Shown here piece after piece: positions 7,963-15,499 of a stretch of DNA of 27,127 nucleotides (the stretch's first letter is position 1; each line of letters opens with the position of its first letter). The position numbers were made by a program, and so were the translations under genes. Where the stretch lies: IMG/VR virus record IMGVR_UViG_3300031245_000008, positions 1-27,127 of that record. The stretch is one strand, 5' to 3'. This DNA is from a virus. A model generated the notes under the pieces. It saw only the letters and a program-made list of their open reading frames with translations. It did not search any database and was not told the DNA's origin.

Positions 7963-8879
7963 TGGGACAATTAGCAGATTTAAGACTGGTTGACCCAGTT
8001 TTAACAACGATAGCGAGGGGCTATTCTAACGCCGAATTCATTGGAGATAAACTTTTCCCGTTTGTCACAGTGGACAAAGAAGGCGGGCGAATACCCAAGT
8101 TTGGGAAAGAGAGTTTCCGTGTCTATGATACTGAACGTGCAATTCGTGCGGATTCCAATCAAATGCAGGCTTGGGGAATTGAGACTATAACCTATGAAAC
8201 AACCGAACACGATTTGAAATATCCGATTGATTATCGAGAGCTTAAAGAATCCGCTTTGGATTTAAAAACTCGAGCTACGGAGTCAACGACCGAAGCAATA
8301 CGATTGAAGCACGAAAAGATTTGTGCTGAGCTAGCTCAAGACGATAATCTTTATCCAGCATCGAATAAAGAAATCATAACTACCGATAAGTTCAATCTTC
8401 CCAATACTGACCCGATCAAAATTATCGAAGAGAAGAAAAGTGCTTTGAGAAGCATCATTGGAAAAAGACCCAACACAATGGTGATGGGAGCTAGTGTCTA
8501 TGATGCATTGAAAAACCATCCGAAAATTATTGAAAGAATAAAATACTCGCAAGTGGGTGTTATCACGCTTGATTTGCTCAAAGCCGTATTTGGCATTCCC
8601 AATATTTTTGTCGGCGAGTCAGTTTTCTCTGATGACGGAATTAACTTCTCTGATATTTGGGCTGATAATGTCATTCTTGCCTATGTTACTAATCCTTCGG
8701 GAATGGCAAGTACACCATATGAACCCTGTTTCGGTTACACTTTGCGAGTTCGAGGCTTTCCTTTCGTAGATACTTGGGAAGAGAACGGTGGAAAAATCAC
8801 AGTAGTTAGAACAACTGATAATTTCGATGTTAAAATCGTTGGAATTGAATCTGCATTCCTGATTAAGGATGTTTTGTAA
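7962..8879 (+). CDS. Major capsid protein
   Basis: This 305-residue protein is the likely major head subunit. It follows the protease/scaffold gene immediately, sharing the A of the TAATG junction behind a strong AAAGGAGG site, which fits the very high expression a capsid needs. The N-terminal stretch NAEFIGDKLFPFVTVDKEGG at 23-42 is typical of HK97-fold phage capsid proteins with this kind of N-arm. The following FGKESFRVYDTERA is also common in them. The later part has alternating beta segments (PNTMVMGASVYDAL, PNIFVGESVFS, ILAYVTNPSG) consistent with the P and A domains. No cysteine pair or membrane segment is seen. The exact capsid family is uncertain, but size and context leave little alternative. 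Confidence 0.88.
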   Translation: MGQLADLRLVDPVLTTIARGYSNAEFIGDKLFPFVTVDKEGGRIPKFGKESFRVYDTERAIRADSNQMQAWGIETITYETTEHDLKYPIDYRELKESALDLKTRATESTTEAIRLKHEKICAELAQDDNLYPASNKEIITTDKFNLPNTDPIKIIEEKKSALRSIIGKRPNTMVMGASVYDALKNHPKIIERIKYSQVGVITLDLLKAVFGIPNIFVGESVFSDDGINFSDIWADNVILAYVTNPSGMASTPYEPCFGYTLRVRGFPFVDTWEENGGKITVVRTTDNFDVKIVGIESAFLIKDVL

Positions 8880-8888
8880 GAGGTTGAT

Positions 8889-9092
8889 ATGAAAGCACGA
8901 GCTTTGGTTCCATTGCGATATAAAGGAGCTCGATATGAGACGGGGCAGATTCTCGAAATTGATGAAGAGTCGTTTGATTTGGTTAAAAATTTAGTTGAAA
9001 TAATTGAAAAAATAAAGGAGGATAATAATGCCAACCCAAAACGCAAACAAAAGAATGAAAACTCAGCAAATACTTCAACGGATTTCAGTTAA
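8889..9092 (+). CDS. Small phage protein with SH3-like N-terminus, unknown function
   Basis: This 67-residue protein has an N-terminal segment (RALVPLRYKGARYETGQILEI) of the short beta-barrel type often encoded just after the capsid gene in Mu-like phages. The second half is helical, then a lysine/asparagine-rich tail. An AGAGGT ribosome binding site precedes the ATG. The last 65 bases overlap the next gene in another frame, so the low-complexity tail may simply be what that overlap permits. It may be a head-completion or decoration accessory. I cannot name a family with confidence. Confidence 0.6.
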   Translation: MKARALVPLRYKGARYETGQILEIDEESFDLVKNLVEIIEKIKEDNNANPKRKQKNENSANTSTDFS

Positions 9093-9390
9093 AGCTGAAA
9101 GTGATTTGTTGTATACAAAAAGGTTCGTTGGTTTCAGTGGGACATATGCCGGGAATGGGGCGTCCGCACTAGGGGTTCTTGATGCCACTGCTAGCACGGG
9201 CGAAATGGCCCCTGTTATTACTTATGGCGTGGTGCTTGTTGAAGCTGGTGGCGCTATAAACAAAGGGGCAGGGGTGCAAAGCGATGCTAATGGCAAAGCG
9301 GTAGCAAAGACAACAGAAGGGACACTCCTAGGATATGCACTTGATAGTTCTGCTGCCGACGGGGATATTATTAGAGTGAAATTGCTATGA
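9028..9390 (+). CDS. DUF2190-like capsid decoration protein
   Basis: This 120-residue glycine/alanine-rich protein shows the DUF2190 pattern: EAGGAINKGAGVQSDANGKA followed by a G-x-ALDSSAADGDIIRVKL ending. These small beta-barrel proteins decorate heads or stabilise the capsid in many Mu-like and lambdoid phages. AAGGAGG at 9016-9022 places the start at 9028, although this lies inside the preceding gene. A later ATG at 9055 has no comparable site. It sits directly downstream of the capsid region and overlaps the next gene by four bases, a usual position for this family. Confidence 0.75.
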   Translation: MPTQNANKRMKTQQILQRISVKAESDLLYTKRFVGFSGTYAGNGASALGVLDATASTGEMAPVITYGVVLVEAGGAINKGAGVQSDANGKAVAKTTEGTLLGYALDSSAADGDIIRVKLL

Positions 9391-9815
9391 GATATTGCAC
9401 TCTAAACGACATAATAGACGATATTGGGAATCGGGCGGTTCTTGAGCTAACAGATGACCGAGATCCGCCCGTTGCAATCAACGAAACCCTGGTCAATAAG
9501 AAAATTGACGAAGCAAGCACCTATATTGATTCCTATATTTTTGAACGCTATCCAATGCCAATTACCGATACCGACGATCTCGCTCTATTAAAAAAGATTT
9601 GTGTCGCATTGGTTGTCACCGAGCTTTACTTTCGCCGTTTAGGTTTGGATTATTCCGATTCAATCCAAGCAAGGCGTAAGGAGGCAATGGATAACCTTGA
9701 CAAAATTCAGAAGGGCATCATCAAGCTTAAATCAGGAAACACAAATAGCAAACCATTGTTTTATCGAGTAAGTCAAACGATAAGAAGTTTTGGTGATGAA
9801 TTGAGAGATTATTAA
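9387..9815 (+). CDS. DUF1320 / Mu gp36-like head-tail connector protein
   Basis: This 142-residue protein matches the DUF1320 family (Mu gp36-like), thought to act as a head completion or adaptor protein below the portal. Typical features are the opening MRYCTLNDIIDDIG, the ELTDDRDPP stretch, KIDEASTYIDSYIFERYPMP, and a helical C-terminal half with LYFRRLGLDYSDSIQARRKEA. The ATGA start overlaps the preceding stop. The next gene begins two bases after its own stop, so the head-tail joining genes are closely coupled. Confidence 0.85.
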   Translation: MRYCTLNDIIDDIGNRAVLELTDDRDPPVAINETLVNKKIDEASTYIDSYIFERYPMPITDTDDLALLKKICVALVVTELYFRRLGLDYSDSIQARRKEAMDNLDKIQKGIIKLKSGNTNSKPLFYRVSQTIRSFGDELRDY

Positions 9816-9816
9816 A

Positions 9817-10269
9817 ATGCTGGAATATCTGAACCGACTAGTACAATATCTTTCCGAGGAAATCACAGAGGTTGCGGTGAAAGGAAGTCCGCAAGCCCTA
9901 TGGGCTCCCCAATCCTATGATCTACTGAATTATAGTGGTATCGTCTTGGTTTGGATTGACTCGGTTCCATCATATGTTGATAAAAGCTTAAAGCTTGAGC
10001 CTGGGGATACGCTTCCTCATAAATTCATTCAGAACATTCGGATAGTGATTAGCGTTGGGTTGCGAACAATGGTTGATGCTCCTGACCTTGATTTGTTAGT
10101 AGAAAAAGTTTCAAACAAGTTGATTCATCTGAAAATCGGGGATTATTCGGGATTGCGCCCAATATCGATTTCCAAAATCAATGTGGATGCAAATTCTGTG
10201 TATTGGAGACAATTGTATTTTGAAACAAGCAAACAAATATTAGTGGAACCAGTGATTTTGGCATTATAA
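9817..10269 (+). CDS. Mu gp37-like putative tail terminator / connector protein
   Basis: This 150-residue protein lies exactly where Mu-like phages encode their gp37-like (DUF1834-type) protein, after the gp36-like connector. It has an N-terminal helix (MLEYLNRLVQYLSEEI), an alternating strand/helix middle (IVLVWIDSVPS, IRIVISVGLRTMVDAPDLDLLVEKVSNKLI) and a closing beta segment (VYWRQLYFETSKQIL). That topology fits tail terminator or tail completion proteins. The similarity is structural and positional rather than motif-based. It is the last head-tail joining gene before the lysis cassette. Confidence 0.6.
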   Translation: MLEYLNRLVQYLSEEITEVAVKGSPQALWAPQSYDLLNYSGIVLVWIDSVPSYVDKSLKLEPGDTLPHKFIQNIRIVISVGLRTMVDAPDLDLLVEKVSNKLIHLKIGDYSGLRPISISKINVDANSVYWRQLYFETSKQILVEPVILAL

Positions 10270-10283
10270 CGAAAGGGAAAAAG

Positions 10284-10715
10284 ATGGAGGCATTTACAAC
10301 TTGGTTTACAATCCTTTCGAGCATTGCAACGATAATTTCAGTTGTTTTGCTTTTGAAGTTTGAGCACCAAAAGCGGCATCAGGAATTAATCCAAGTGATA
10401 ACCAATCAAAAAGATAAGGAATTTGAGAAAGAAAAAGAATGGATTACGAAGTTCAAAGAATTTGAGATTTCGTATGATGAAGAGTTAGAAAGGATTAAAA
10501 TGAGCATACAAAAAGTAGAGAGCGAAAAGGCAATTGATATGGAAAAGCTACGAGCCTCGCTCGAAAAATTAATGGTAAGTGTTGAAGCTTTAAATGCGAA
10601 GGTAACAGAATTAGTTCAAAGAATCTCTGACCTCGAGAAATTCACAAAGACTATTCACGAATTTATAGGTTTTACCAAAGGTGAAAAATCATCAAGGAGG
10701 AAAAATGTTGAATAA
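10284..10715 (+). CDS. Membrane-anchored coiled-coil protein of the lysis cassette
   Basis: This 143-residue protein has one transmembrane helix at about 8-25 (TILSSIATIISVVLLLKF), then a long charged coiled coil at about 40-130. The basic residues right after the helix (KFEHQKRH) suggest by the positive-inside rule that the coiled coil faces the cytoplasm. That would argue against a classic i-spanin. It precedes the holin-like and endolysin genes, so a role in lysis timing (antiholin-like or holin partner) is plausible. A GAAAGGGAA ribosome binding site is present. No family was recognised. Confidence 0.7.
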   Translation: MEAFTTWFTILSSIATIISVVLLLKFEHQKRHQELIQVITNQKDKEFEKEKEWITKFKEFEISYDEELERIKMSIQKVESEKAIDMEKLRASLEKLMVSVEALNAKVTELVQRISDLEKFTKTIHEFIGFTKGEKSSRRKNVE

Positions 10716-11028
10716 TCAATCAATTTGGATGTGGCTCAAAAACGAATCTTGGGATTTTATCAAGCGACACTTAGTTCTAATTATAGTTGGAACCTTGTTC
10801 CTTTATTTCCTTTCCCCTTCATTGCCAGAAATACGGACATTGCTGCTTTTAGGCGTGTTGGAATGTTTTGCCATTTTTATGTCAGGATTTGCGCAGTGGG
10901 TTTTTACAAAAATCAATTTTGTCAAAGCTGGGGAGACGAGAGTTTTAGGACATATATTTATTGGAGTTCATCTCCTTTTCGGGTTATGCATTTTCGGAGT
11001 TTACTTTGTGATGTTTATTAAGCCGTAA
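10705..11028 (+). CDS. Putative holin, three transmembrane segments
   Basis: This 107-residue protein has three hydrophobic segments at about 23-37, 45-67 and 81-104 and short charged tails, the layout of class I holins. Holins form the inner-membrane lesion that triggers lysis. The ATG at 10705 follows a perfect AAGGAGG site, whereas an upstream in-frame GTG at 10681 has none. It overlaps the coiled-coil gene by 11 bases, and the endolysin gene starts two bases after its stop. The call rests on topology and neighbourhood; no holin family motif was identified. Confidence 0.65.
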   Translation: MLNNQSIWMWLKNESWDFIKRHLVLIIVGTLFLYFLSPSLPEIRTLLLLGVLECFAIFMSGFAQWVFTKINFVKAGETRVLGHIFIGVHLLFGLCIFGVYFVMFIKP

Positions 11029-11029
11029 A

Positions 11030-11599
11030 ATGAGAATAATTTTATTAATCATATTGTTTTTCCTTCTTTCTGGGTCTACACCCCAGAAATATAATGTTCC
11101 AGCGAAGGAATCGGTTTTGCGGGAGTCATATAAAATCCTCGTGGCGCAAGTAGGGGTAAAAGAAGAAGGTGAAAATCGAGGGAAAAAGATTTATGAATAC
11201 CAGAAGACTGTGGGTATACCACCGGGGGCACCCTACTGCGCCGCGGGACAATATTATTGTTTTAAAATGGCTGTGCAAAAATTAAATCTTGATGAGAATG
11301 CGATTCCAATCAAGAAAACTGGACTGGCAAATGAGATTTTCAATGATGCAAAGAAGAAAGGAGAAAAAGTTGAATACAAACCATTTATTCACGATTTGAT
11401 AGTTTGGCGGAGAGGCAGAACAATCTTTGGTCACATTGAGAGAATCGTTGAGGTTTTTGGTTATGGCTGGGTGAAAACCGTAGCATTCAATACAAATAAT
11501 GGGAACGAGGCAGGAGTTTTCTATAAAAAGAGGAATATTTATCACCCATTGCAACAAATGGCAATTGTAGGTTTGGTGGGTTTTAATCGTTATGAATAA
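11030..11599 (+). CDS. Exported CHAP-like endolysin
   Basis: This 189-residue protein appears to be a peptidoglycan-cleaving CHAP/NlpC-like cysteine hydrolase. GIPPGAPYCAAGQYYC carries the candidate nucleophile C70, GHIERI the histidine H135, and FNTNNG an asparagine near 154-156. The order Cys, His, Asn fits the CHAP fold. The N-terminus (MRIILLIILFFLLSGS) is a hydrophobic signal peptide or signal-anchor, so the enzyme may be exported by the host Sec pathway rather than leaving through holin holes. It follows the holin-like gene, and its last bases overlap the next gene's start. Substrate bond specificity cannot be read from the sequence. Confidence 0.75.
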   Translation: MRIILLIILFFLLSGSTPQKYNVPAKESVLRESYKILVAQVGVKEEGENRGKKIYEYQKTVGIPPGAPYCAAGQYYCFKMAVQKLNLDENAIPIKKTGLANEIFNDAKKKGEKVEYKPFIHDLIVWRRGRTIFGHIERIVEVFGYGWVKTVAFNTNNGNEAGVFYKKRNIYHPLQQMAIVGLVGFNRYE

Positions 11600-12038
11600 A
11601 TTCCTTTCATACATAGTCTTGTTTTTGCTTGGAGCCATTGGCTGGATTTTATGGTATTATAAAAATCCACCTGTGATTGAAAAGAAACTTTTTGTAAAAG
11701 ATACCATAATCGTTCGTGACACAATCAAGCTTATTTCTTATGGGAAAATCATTCGTTACAAAATAGATACTCTTTGGGTTTCTGATACAGCATATTTAAA
11801 ACCTGAATTCATTTCCCGTTTGGATACAACATTGAAAAAGACAGAGATTGCGATTTCTTATTCTTATCCCCAGAATGTTTTCGAGATAGAAAAAATATTT
11901 GTTCAGCCCGATACAATAACATTAGTTCAATATATTCCGCAACTTATCCAATACAACAAGCCCGAGCCTTGGTATGTAAAGCCATCGATTGCTATTGGTT
12001 CTTTCCTTGTTGGATATGTATTGGGGAAGGGAAAATGA
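11592..12038 (+). CDS. Two-TM periplasmic protein, spanin-like
   Basis: This 148-residue protein has a transmembrane helix at about 5-22 and a second at about 131-145 (PSIAIGSFLVGYVLGKGK). Between them lies an extracytoplasmic domain with repeated DTI/DTL strands (KDTIIVRDTIKLISY, RYKIDTLWVSDTAY, QPDTITLVQY). Located directly after the endolysin, it is a candidate for the envelope-fusing spanin step of lysis in a Gram-negative host. It lacks a lipobox, so it is not a classic u-spanin or o-spanin. The start overlaps the endolysin stop, and its own stop overlaps the next gene as ATGA. Confidence 0.6.
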   Translation: MNKFLSYIVLFLLGAIGWILWYYKNPPVIEKKLFVKDTIIVRDTIKLISYGKIIRYKIDTLWVSDTAYLKPEFISRLDTTLKKTEIAISYSYPQNVFEIEKIFVQPDTITLVQYIPQLIQYNKPEPWYVKPSIAIGSFLVGYVLGKGK

Positions 12039-12316
12039 AACTCATTCAAAAATTTGACCCTACTGATGGAAAAGAATACTTAGGCAAAGTCAAATTAGAT
12101 GAGTTAGAAAGCGGTATTGCCGATGCCCGTTATATTCACGAACAAATCGTTCCAGCATCGACTTGGGCTATTCAGCATAATCTTGGGAAATATCCATCAG
12201 TTACGATTGTGGATAGTGCAGGAAATGTTCAAATTGGAGATATAGAATATATTGATACAAACAATTTGACTGTATCTTTCACAGGTAGTTTCGGTGGAAG
12301 AGCATATTTAAATTGA
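12035..12316 (+). CDS. Small tail-fibre-type protein with HNLG beta domain
   Basis: This 93-residue protein is almost entirely one domain often found at the C-terminus of phage fibres and appendages: STWAIQHNLGKYPSVTIVDS, then GDIEYIDTNNLTVSFTGSF and a closing GRAYLN. The N-terminal 30 residues (KFDPTDGKEYLGKVKLDELE) may bind a partner. The ATG at 12035 overlaps the preceding stop as ATGA behind a GGGGAAGGG stretch. An upstream in-frame ATG at 11969 lies inside the previous gene and is unlikely. It probably forms part of a fibre or adaptor with the large fibre gene eight bases downstream. Confidence 0.7.
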   Translation: MKLIQKFDPTDGKEYLGKVKLDELESGIADARYIHEQIVPASTWAIQHNLGKYPSVTIVDSAGNVQIGDIEYIDTNNLTVSFTGSFGGRAYLN

Positions 12317-12323
12317 GGGAAGT

Positions 12324-13856
12324 ATGAAGTTTTTAACAAACATTGATTTAATAAAAAACGAGCTTCAGAATGCTCGTATTCAAAACCTTGCCACAGACCC
12401 TTCAAGTCCTGTTGCTGGACAAATTTATTTCAATACAACAACGAACCGAATCAGATATTACGATGGAGCACAATGGGTGGATATTAATGATACCGAGGTT
12501 ATACAAGATATAATTGGAGCTGCTCTTGTCTCTACCAATACAATTAATTTACAATATGATGATGCAAACAATCAAATCAAAGCAGATGCAAGATTAAAGA
12601 GTTCGCCTGGAACGAATGAAGGTTTAATTTCTTACGACGCAAATGGAATGTTCGTGGTTTTAGGGACAGGAGCCAATCAAGCTGCACCGGGAAATCATAC
12701 TCATTTATCCAGCAGTATAACAGATTTTACTGAGGCGGCTCAGGATGCCATTGGGGCTGCACTAACCAACACGAACTCCATTTCTCACACATATAACGAT
12801 GCGGCCAATACAATATCCTCAGCATTAAGGCGAAAGACAAGCGGTTTAACGTCTGGTAGTCAAGGCTCATTAGGAGAAGATACCAATGGTGTTTATGTAG
12901 ATCTCGGGCTTAACGATGGGACGAAAGCAATGCCCGGGAATACCCCATTAAACCAAATTCCCGCACCAACAGCCGATGTTTCACTAAATTCCAAAAAGAT
13001 AACCAATTTGGCAGACCCAGTTTCGCCGCAAGACGCTGCAACCAAAAATTATGTTGACAACGCAGTTCAGGGAATAAGTGCAAAAGCAAGTGTAAGGGCA
13101 GCAACAACGGCCAATATCACTTTGTCGGGAACACAAACAATTGATGGTGTGGCCCTTGCTGTTGGAGACAGAGTTTTAGTCAAAGACCAAACCACAACAA
13201 GCCAGAACGGAATATACGTTGTTGCAAGCGGGGCTTGGTCAAGAGCAACAGATGCTGATACTTGGGCAGAATTGGTTTCGGCTTATGTTTGGGTTCAAAG
13301 TGGAACGCAAAATGGCGATACAGGTTGGTTGTGTACCGTTGACCCCGGAGGCACGCTTGGGACAACTGCTGTTACTTGGGTGCAGTTCTCTGGGGCTGGG
13401 CAGATAAACGCTGGGAACGGTCTATCAAAGACAGGAAATACCCTCGATGTGAATGTAGACAATTTTACCATTGAAATAAATTCAGACATACTTAGGGTCA
13501 AAGATGGCGGAATAACCGGGGCAAAAATTGCGAATGGTGCTGTTGACTTAACTACAAAAGTTACAGGCACTTTGCCTATTGCCAACGGTGGGACTGGTGC
13601 TACAACCGCCGCGCAAGCAAGAGCGAATTTGGGATGTATTGGGAAATATGCAACAAGTGTAGGAAACGGAGCTGCAACACAGATTACTGTCACACACAAT
13701 CTTGGGACAACCGATGTACAGGTTTCGGTCTGGCGAGTTGCCTCTCCCAAAGATATGGTTATGCCAGATATACAAATTGTGGATGCAAATTCAATCAAAT
13801 TAATTTTTGCAACAGCACCAGCGAGTGGTGAGTACAGATGTGTAGTTGTTGGATAA
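12324..13856 (+). CDS. Tail fibre protein
   Basis: This 510-residue protein is built of typical fibre pieces. An N-terminal AGQIYFNTTTNRIRYYDGAQ motif lies near 31-50. Two related segments follow (IGAALVSTNTINLQYDDANN and IGAALTNTNSISHTYNDAAN). Then come SKKITNLADPVSPQDAATKN and a widely shared block with SVRAATTANITLSGTQTIDG and VGDRVLVKDQTTTSQNGIYV. Near the end are LPIANGGTGATTAAQARANL and a terminal HNLG beta domain. These blocks occur in fibres of many unrelated phages and mediate trimerisation and receptor contact. A GAGGGAAG site precedes the ATG. The gene lies before the tail tube gene, away from the tail tip genes. The receptor is unknown. Confidence 0.85.
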   Translation: MKFLTNIDLIKNELQNARIQNLATDPSSPVAGQIYFNTTTNRIRYYDGAQWVDINDTEVIQDIIGAALVSTNTINLQYDDANNQIKADARLKSSPGTNEGLISYDANGMFVVLGTGANQAAPGNHTHLSSSITDFTEAAQDAIGAALTNTNSISHTYNDAANTISSALRRKTSGLTSGSQGSLGEDTNGVYVDLGLNDGTKAMPGNTPLNQIPAPTADVSLNSKKITNLADPVSPQDAATKNYVDNAVQGISAKASVRAATTANITLSGTQTIDGVALAVGDRVLVKDQTTTSQNGIYVVASGAWSRATDADTWAELVSAYVWVQSGTQNGDTGWLCTVDPGGTLGTTAVTWVQFSGAGQINAGNGLSKTGNTLDVNVDNFTIEINSDILRVKDGGITGAKIANGAVDLTTKVTGTLPIANGGTGATTAAQARANLGCIGKYATSVGNGAATQITVTHNLGTTDVQVSVWRVASPKDMVMPDIQIVDANSIKLIFATAPASGEYRCVVVG

Positions 13857-13864
13857 GAAAGATT

Positions 13865-14818
13865 ATGGATTTTTTACATAGCAAAGCAAAGCAATTTTCA
13901 ATAGAAACGGTAAGTAGCCTACCGACCGGATTGGGAACTGCCCAAAGGGGCAGATTGGTAATTTACAAAGGTGTTTTGTTCTGGTGGGACGGCAATGTTT
14001 GGATATCAGTTGGAAGGAAACCCATCTACACCCTAACGGAACTTGTTGGGGCTGGGGCTACTTACGAAACAGACGCAGATTATTCATTATGTGATAATAA
14101 TATCGATGCAGTTTATTGGCGAGATTATGTTCGAACCATTGGCAGAAATGATAAAAAAGGTACTATTGGCACCATAAATTGGATTGGCAGGTTCAATCAA
14201 CCTGCCGGGGATACTGCTCTTTGGAATGGAATGAGAGTAATTGTAACAGCTAAAGATGAGACTTGGTTCAACATTGGCAACGATGTAAGCGTTCCAACCT
14301 TCCTCAATGAAATAGCATTCCCAATTTTGACTGGCACAGCCAATACGATTTGGAGAGTTAAGAAAGCAGAATTCATTTTCGATGCCAATGTTGGAAAATG
14401 GCAGTTATATTCATACGAAAGAGCAACCTTTTCCGTACGAATCTGGTTTTATCCAGTTGAAACCACCCAGACTATTATAAATAAAACATTTAGCCTTCCT
14501 TACCCTGGCGCTTATCAGTTCGATGTTTTTGCTAAAGTTAGAGAATTAGATGCTCAATTCAACGAAGTTCCAGTTCTTACATCAAGAATGCTTGAAATTT
14601 TTTCTTCTCTCGATAATCCGATAACTATTTATTATGGAGACCAAGGTGGAATTTTTGAAAGAAGTATGAACGGAGGGGGAATAATTCGTTCCGCAGGCAG
14701 AGATGATACGATTTACCTTAGATTTACATTGCCAAATGGGACGTATAAGCATATCGATTATGGATATATTCATCTACAATTATTAGAAAAGGAGGTTGAC
14801 AATGAATTCTATATTTAA
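13865..14818 (+). CDS. Putative fibre-associated or appendage protein, unknown family
   Basis: This 317-residue beta-rich protein follows the fibre gene by eight bases. Its N-terminus contains RGRLVIYKGVLFWWDGNVW, a variant of the IYF..YYDGAQW motif at the start of the preceding fibre, which suggests a similar attachment or folding unit. The middle (WIGRFNQPAGDTALWNGMRV, VTAKDETWFNIGND) resembles a lectin-like or capping domain in composition but matches nothing I can name. The ATG at 13865 is chosen because the earlier start at 13838 overlaps the fibre gene; the ribosome binding site is weak (AAGAAAG). A role in the fibre or adsorption apparatus is inferred from position and the shared motif. 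Confidence 0.6.
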   Translation: MDFLHSKAKQFSIETVSSLPTGLGTAQRGRLVIYKGVLFWWDGNVWISVGRKPIYTLTELVGAGATYETDADYSLCDNNIDAVYWRDYVRTIGRNDKKGTIGTINWIGRFNQPAGDTALWNGMRVIVTAKDETWFNIGNDVSVPTFLNEIAFPILTGTANTIWRVKKAEFIFDANVGKWQLYSYERATFSVRIWFYPVETTQTIINKTFSLPYPGAYQFDVFAKVRELDAQFNEVPVLTSRMLEIFSSLDNPITIYYGDQGGIFERSMNGGGIIRSAGRDDTIYLRFTLPNGTYKHIDYGYIHLQLLEKEVDNEFYI

Positions 14819-14852
14819 TCCATCATATGTTTCACCAATAAAGGAGGCGTAA
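14802..14852 (+). CDS. Very short ORF (16 codons) with perfect ribosome binding site
   Basis: AAAGGAGG at about 14788-14795 precedes an ATG at 14802 that opens a 16-codon frame, MNSIFNPSYVSPIKEA. The frame ends at TAA 14850-14852, one base before the tail tube ATG. The frame overlaps the end of the preceding gene in another phase. Its last codons themselves form the ribosome binding site of the tail tube gene. It may be a leader peptide that couples translation to the tube gene, or a true micro-protein. Confidence 0.4.
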   Translation: MNSIFNPSYVSPIKEA

Positions 14853-14853
14853 A

Positions 14854-15486
14854 ATGATATCAGGCGGCCAATCACTAACAGATTTCTACAGAGTTGCAAA
14901 GAACACAGCCGGCGACGACTATGTGATTCTTAAAGGGCTTACGGGAACAACCGCTGCAACCGCTCGCGCCGATAAGGCATTTTCTCTCGTCGAATTAGTG
15001 GACACAAAACCAGCGTTCCAGGAAGATGGAACAGTCAAGATAACGTTCGAAAACTATCAAGACGACCCTGAATTATACGATTTCCTCGACGCAGTCAATC
15101 CGCCAGCAGTAGCAGGTGGAAGCAAACTTCCCGATGTTCTGTTGGAAAACGGAGTGAAAAAATTAGGTTCAGGTGGTGCCAATGATTCATTGGTATTAGC
15201 AATCTCTTACGGAGCATACTCTGCCGATGGAACGAAAATCAAAGTCCTTGTAGCGCTAGGTAATGTTAGCAGAACGTCTGGATCTTGGAGCCAGAAAGCC
15301 GATGATTACTCAAAACCTTCGTTTGAATTCACAGGAACGAAAGCCGAGTTCGATTTAGAAATTGACGCTGCATTGTTCCACTCTGGGACTGGCGGGCTCG
15401 TGGATGCAACCGATGTGGCAGCAAAAATCCCCAAGATACCAAAGAATGCAGGGTTCGTAAGGAAATTTGTTGCAAAGAAAACATAA
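14854..15486 (+). CDS. Putative major tail tube protein
   Basis: This 210-residue protein is the best candidate for the repeating tube subunit. It stands immediately upstream of the frameshifted chaperone pair and the tape measure, the conserved place for the tube gene in long-tailed phages. It has no cysteine, is rich in Gly, Ala, Asp and Lys, and alternates beta segments (KAFSLVELVDTKPAF, TVKITFENY, LVLAISYGAYS, TKIKVLVALGNVS) as expected of the tube fold. A strong AAAGGAGG site precedes the ATG. No sheath gene is seen nearby, which argues for a non-contractile tail. I do not recognise the exact family. Confidence 0.7.
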   Translation: MISGGQSLTDFYRVAKNTAGDDYVILKGLTGTTAATARADKAFSLVELVDTKPAFQEDGTVKITFENYQDDPELYDFLDAVNPPAVAGGSKLPDVLLENGVKKLGSGGANDSLVLAISYGAYSADGTKIKVLVALGNVSRTSGSWSQKADDYSKPSFEFTGTKAEFDLEIDAALFHSGTGGLVDATDVAAKIPKIPKNAGFVRKFVAKKT

Positions 15487-15499
15487 TTAGGAGAGGAAG

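Noticed and set aside
11282-11638. A 118-codon minus-strand frame opposite the endolysin
   Set aside because: It lies opposite a gene with a signal peptide and catalytic residues; its translation shows no recognisable feature.
13295-13798. A 167-codon minus-strand frame opposite the fibre gene
   Set aside because: It is fully inside the well-supported fibre gene; its P/V/A-rich translation is a shadow of the fibre's repetitive coding, with no ribosome binding site or motif.
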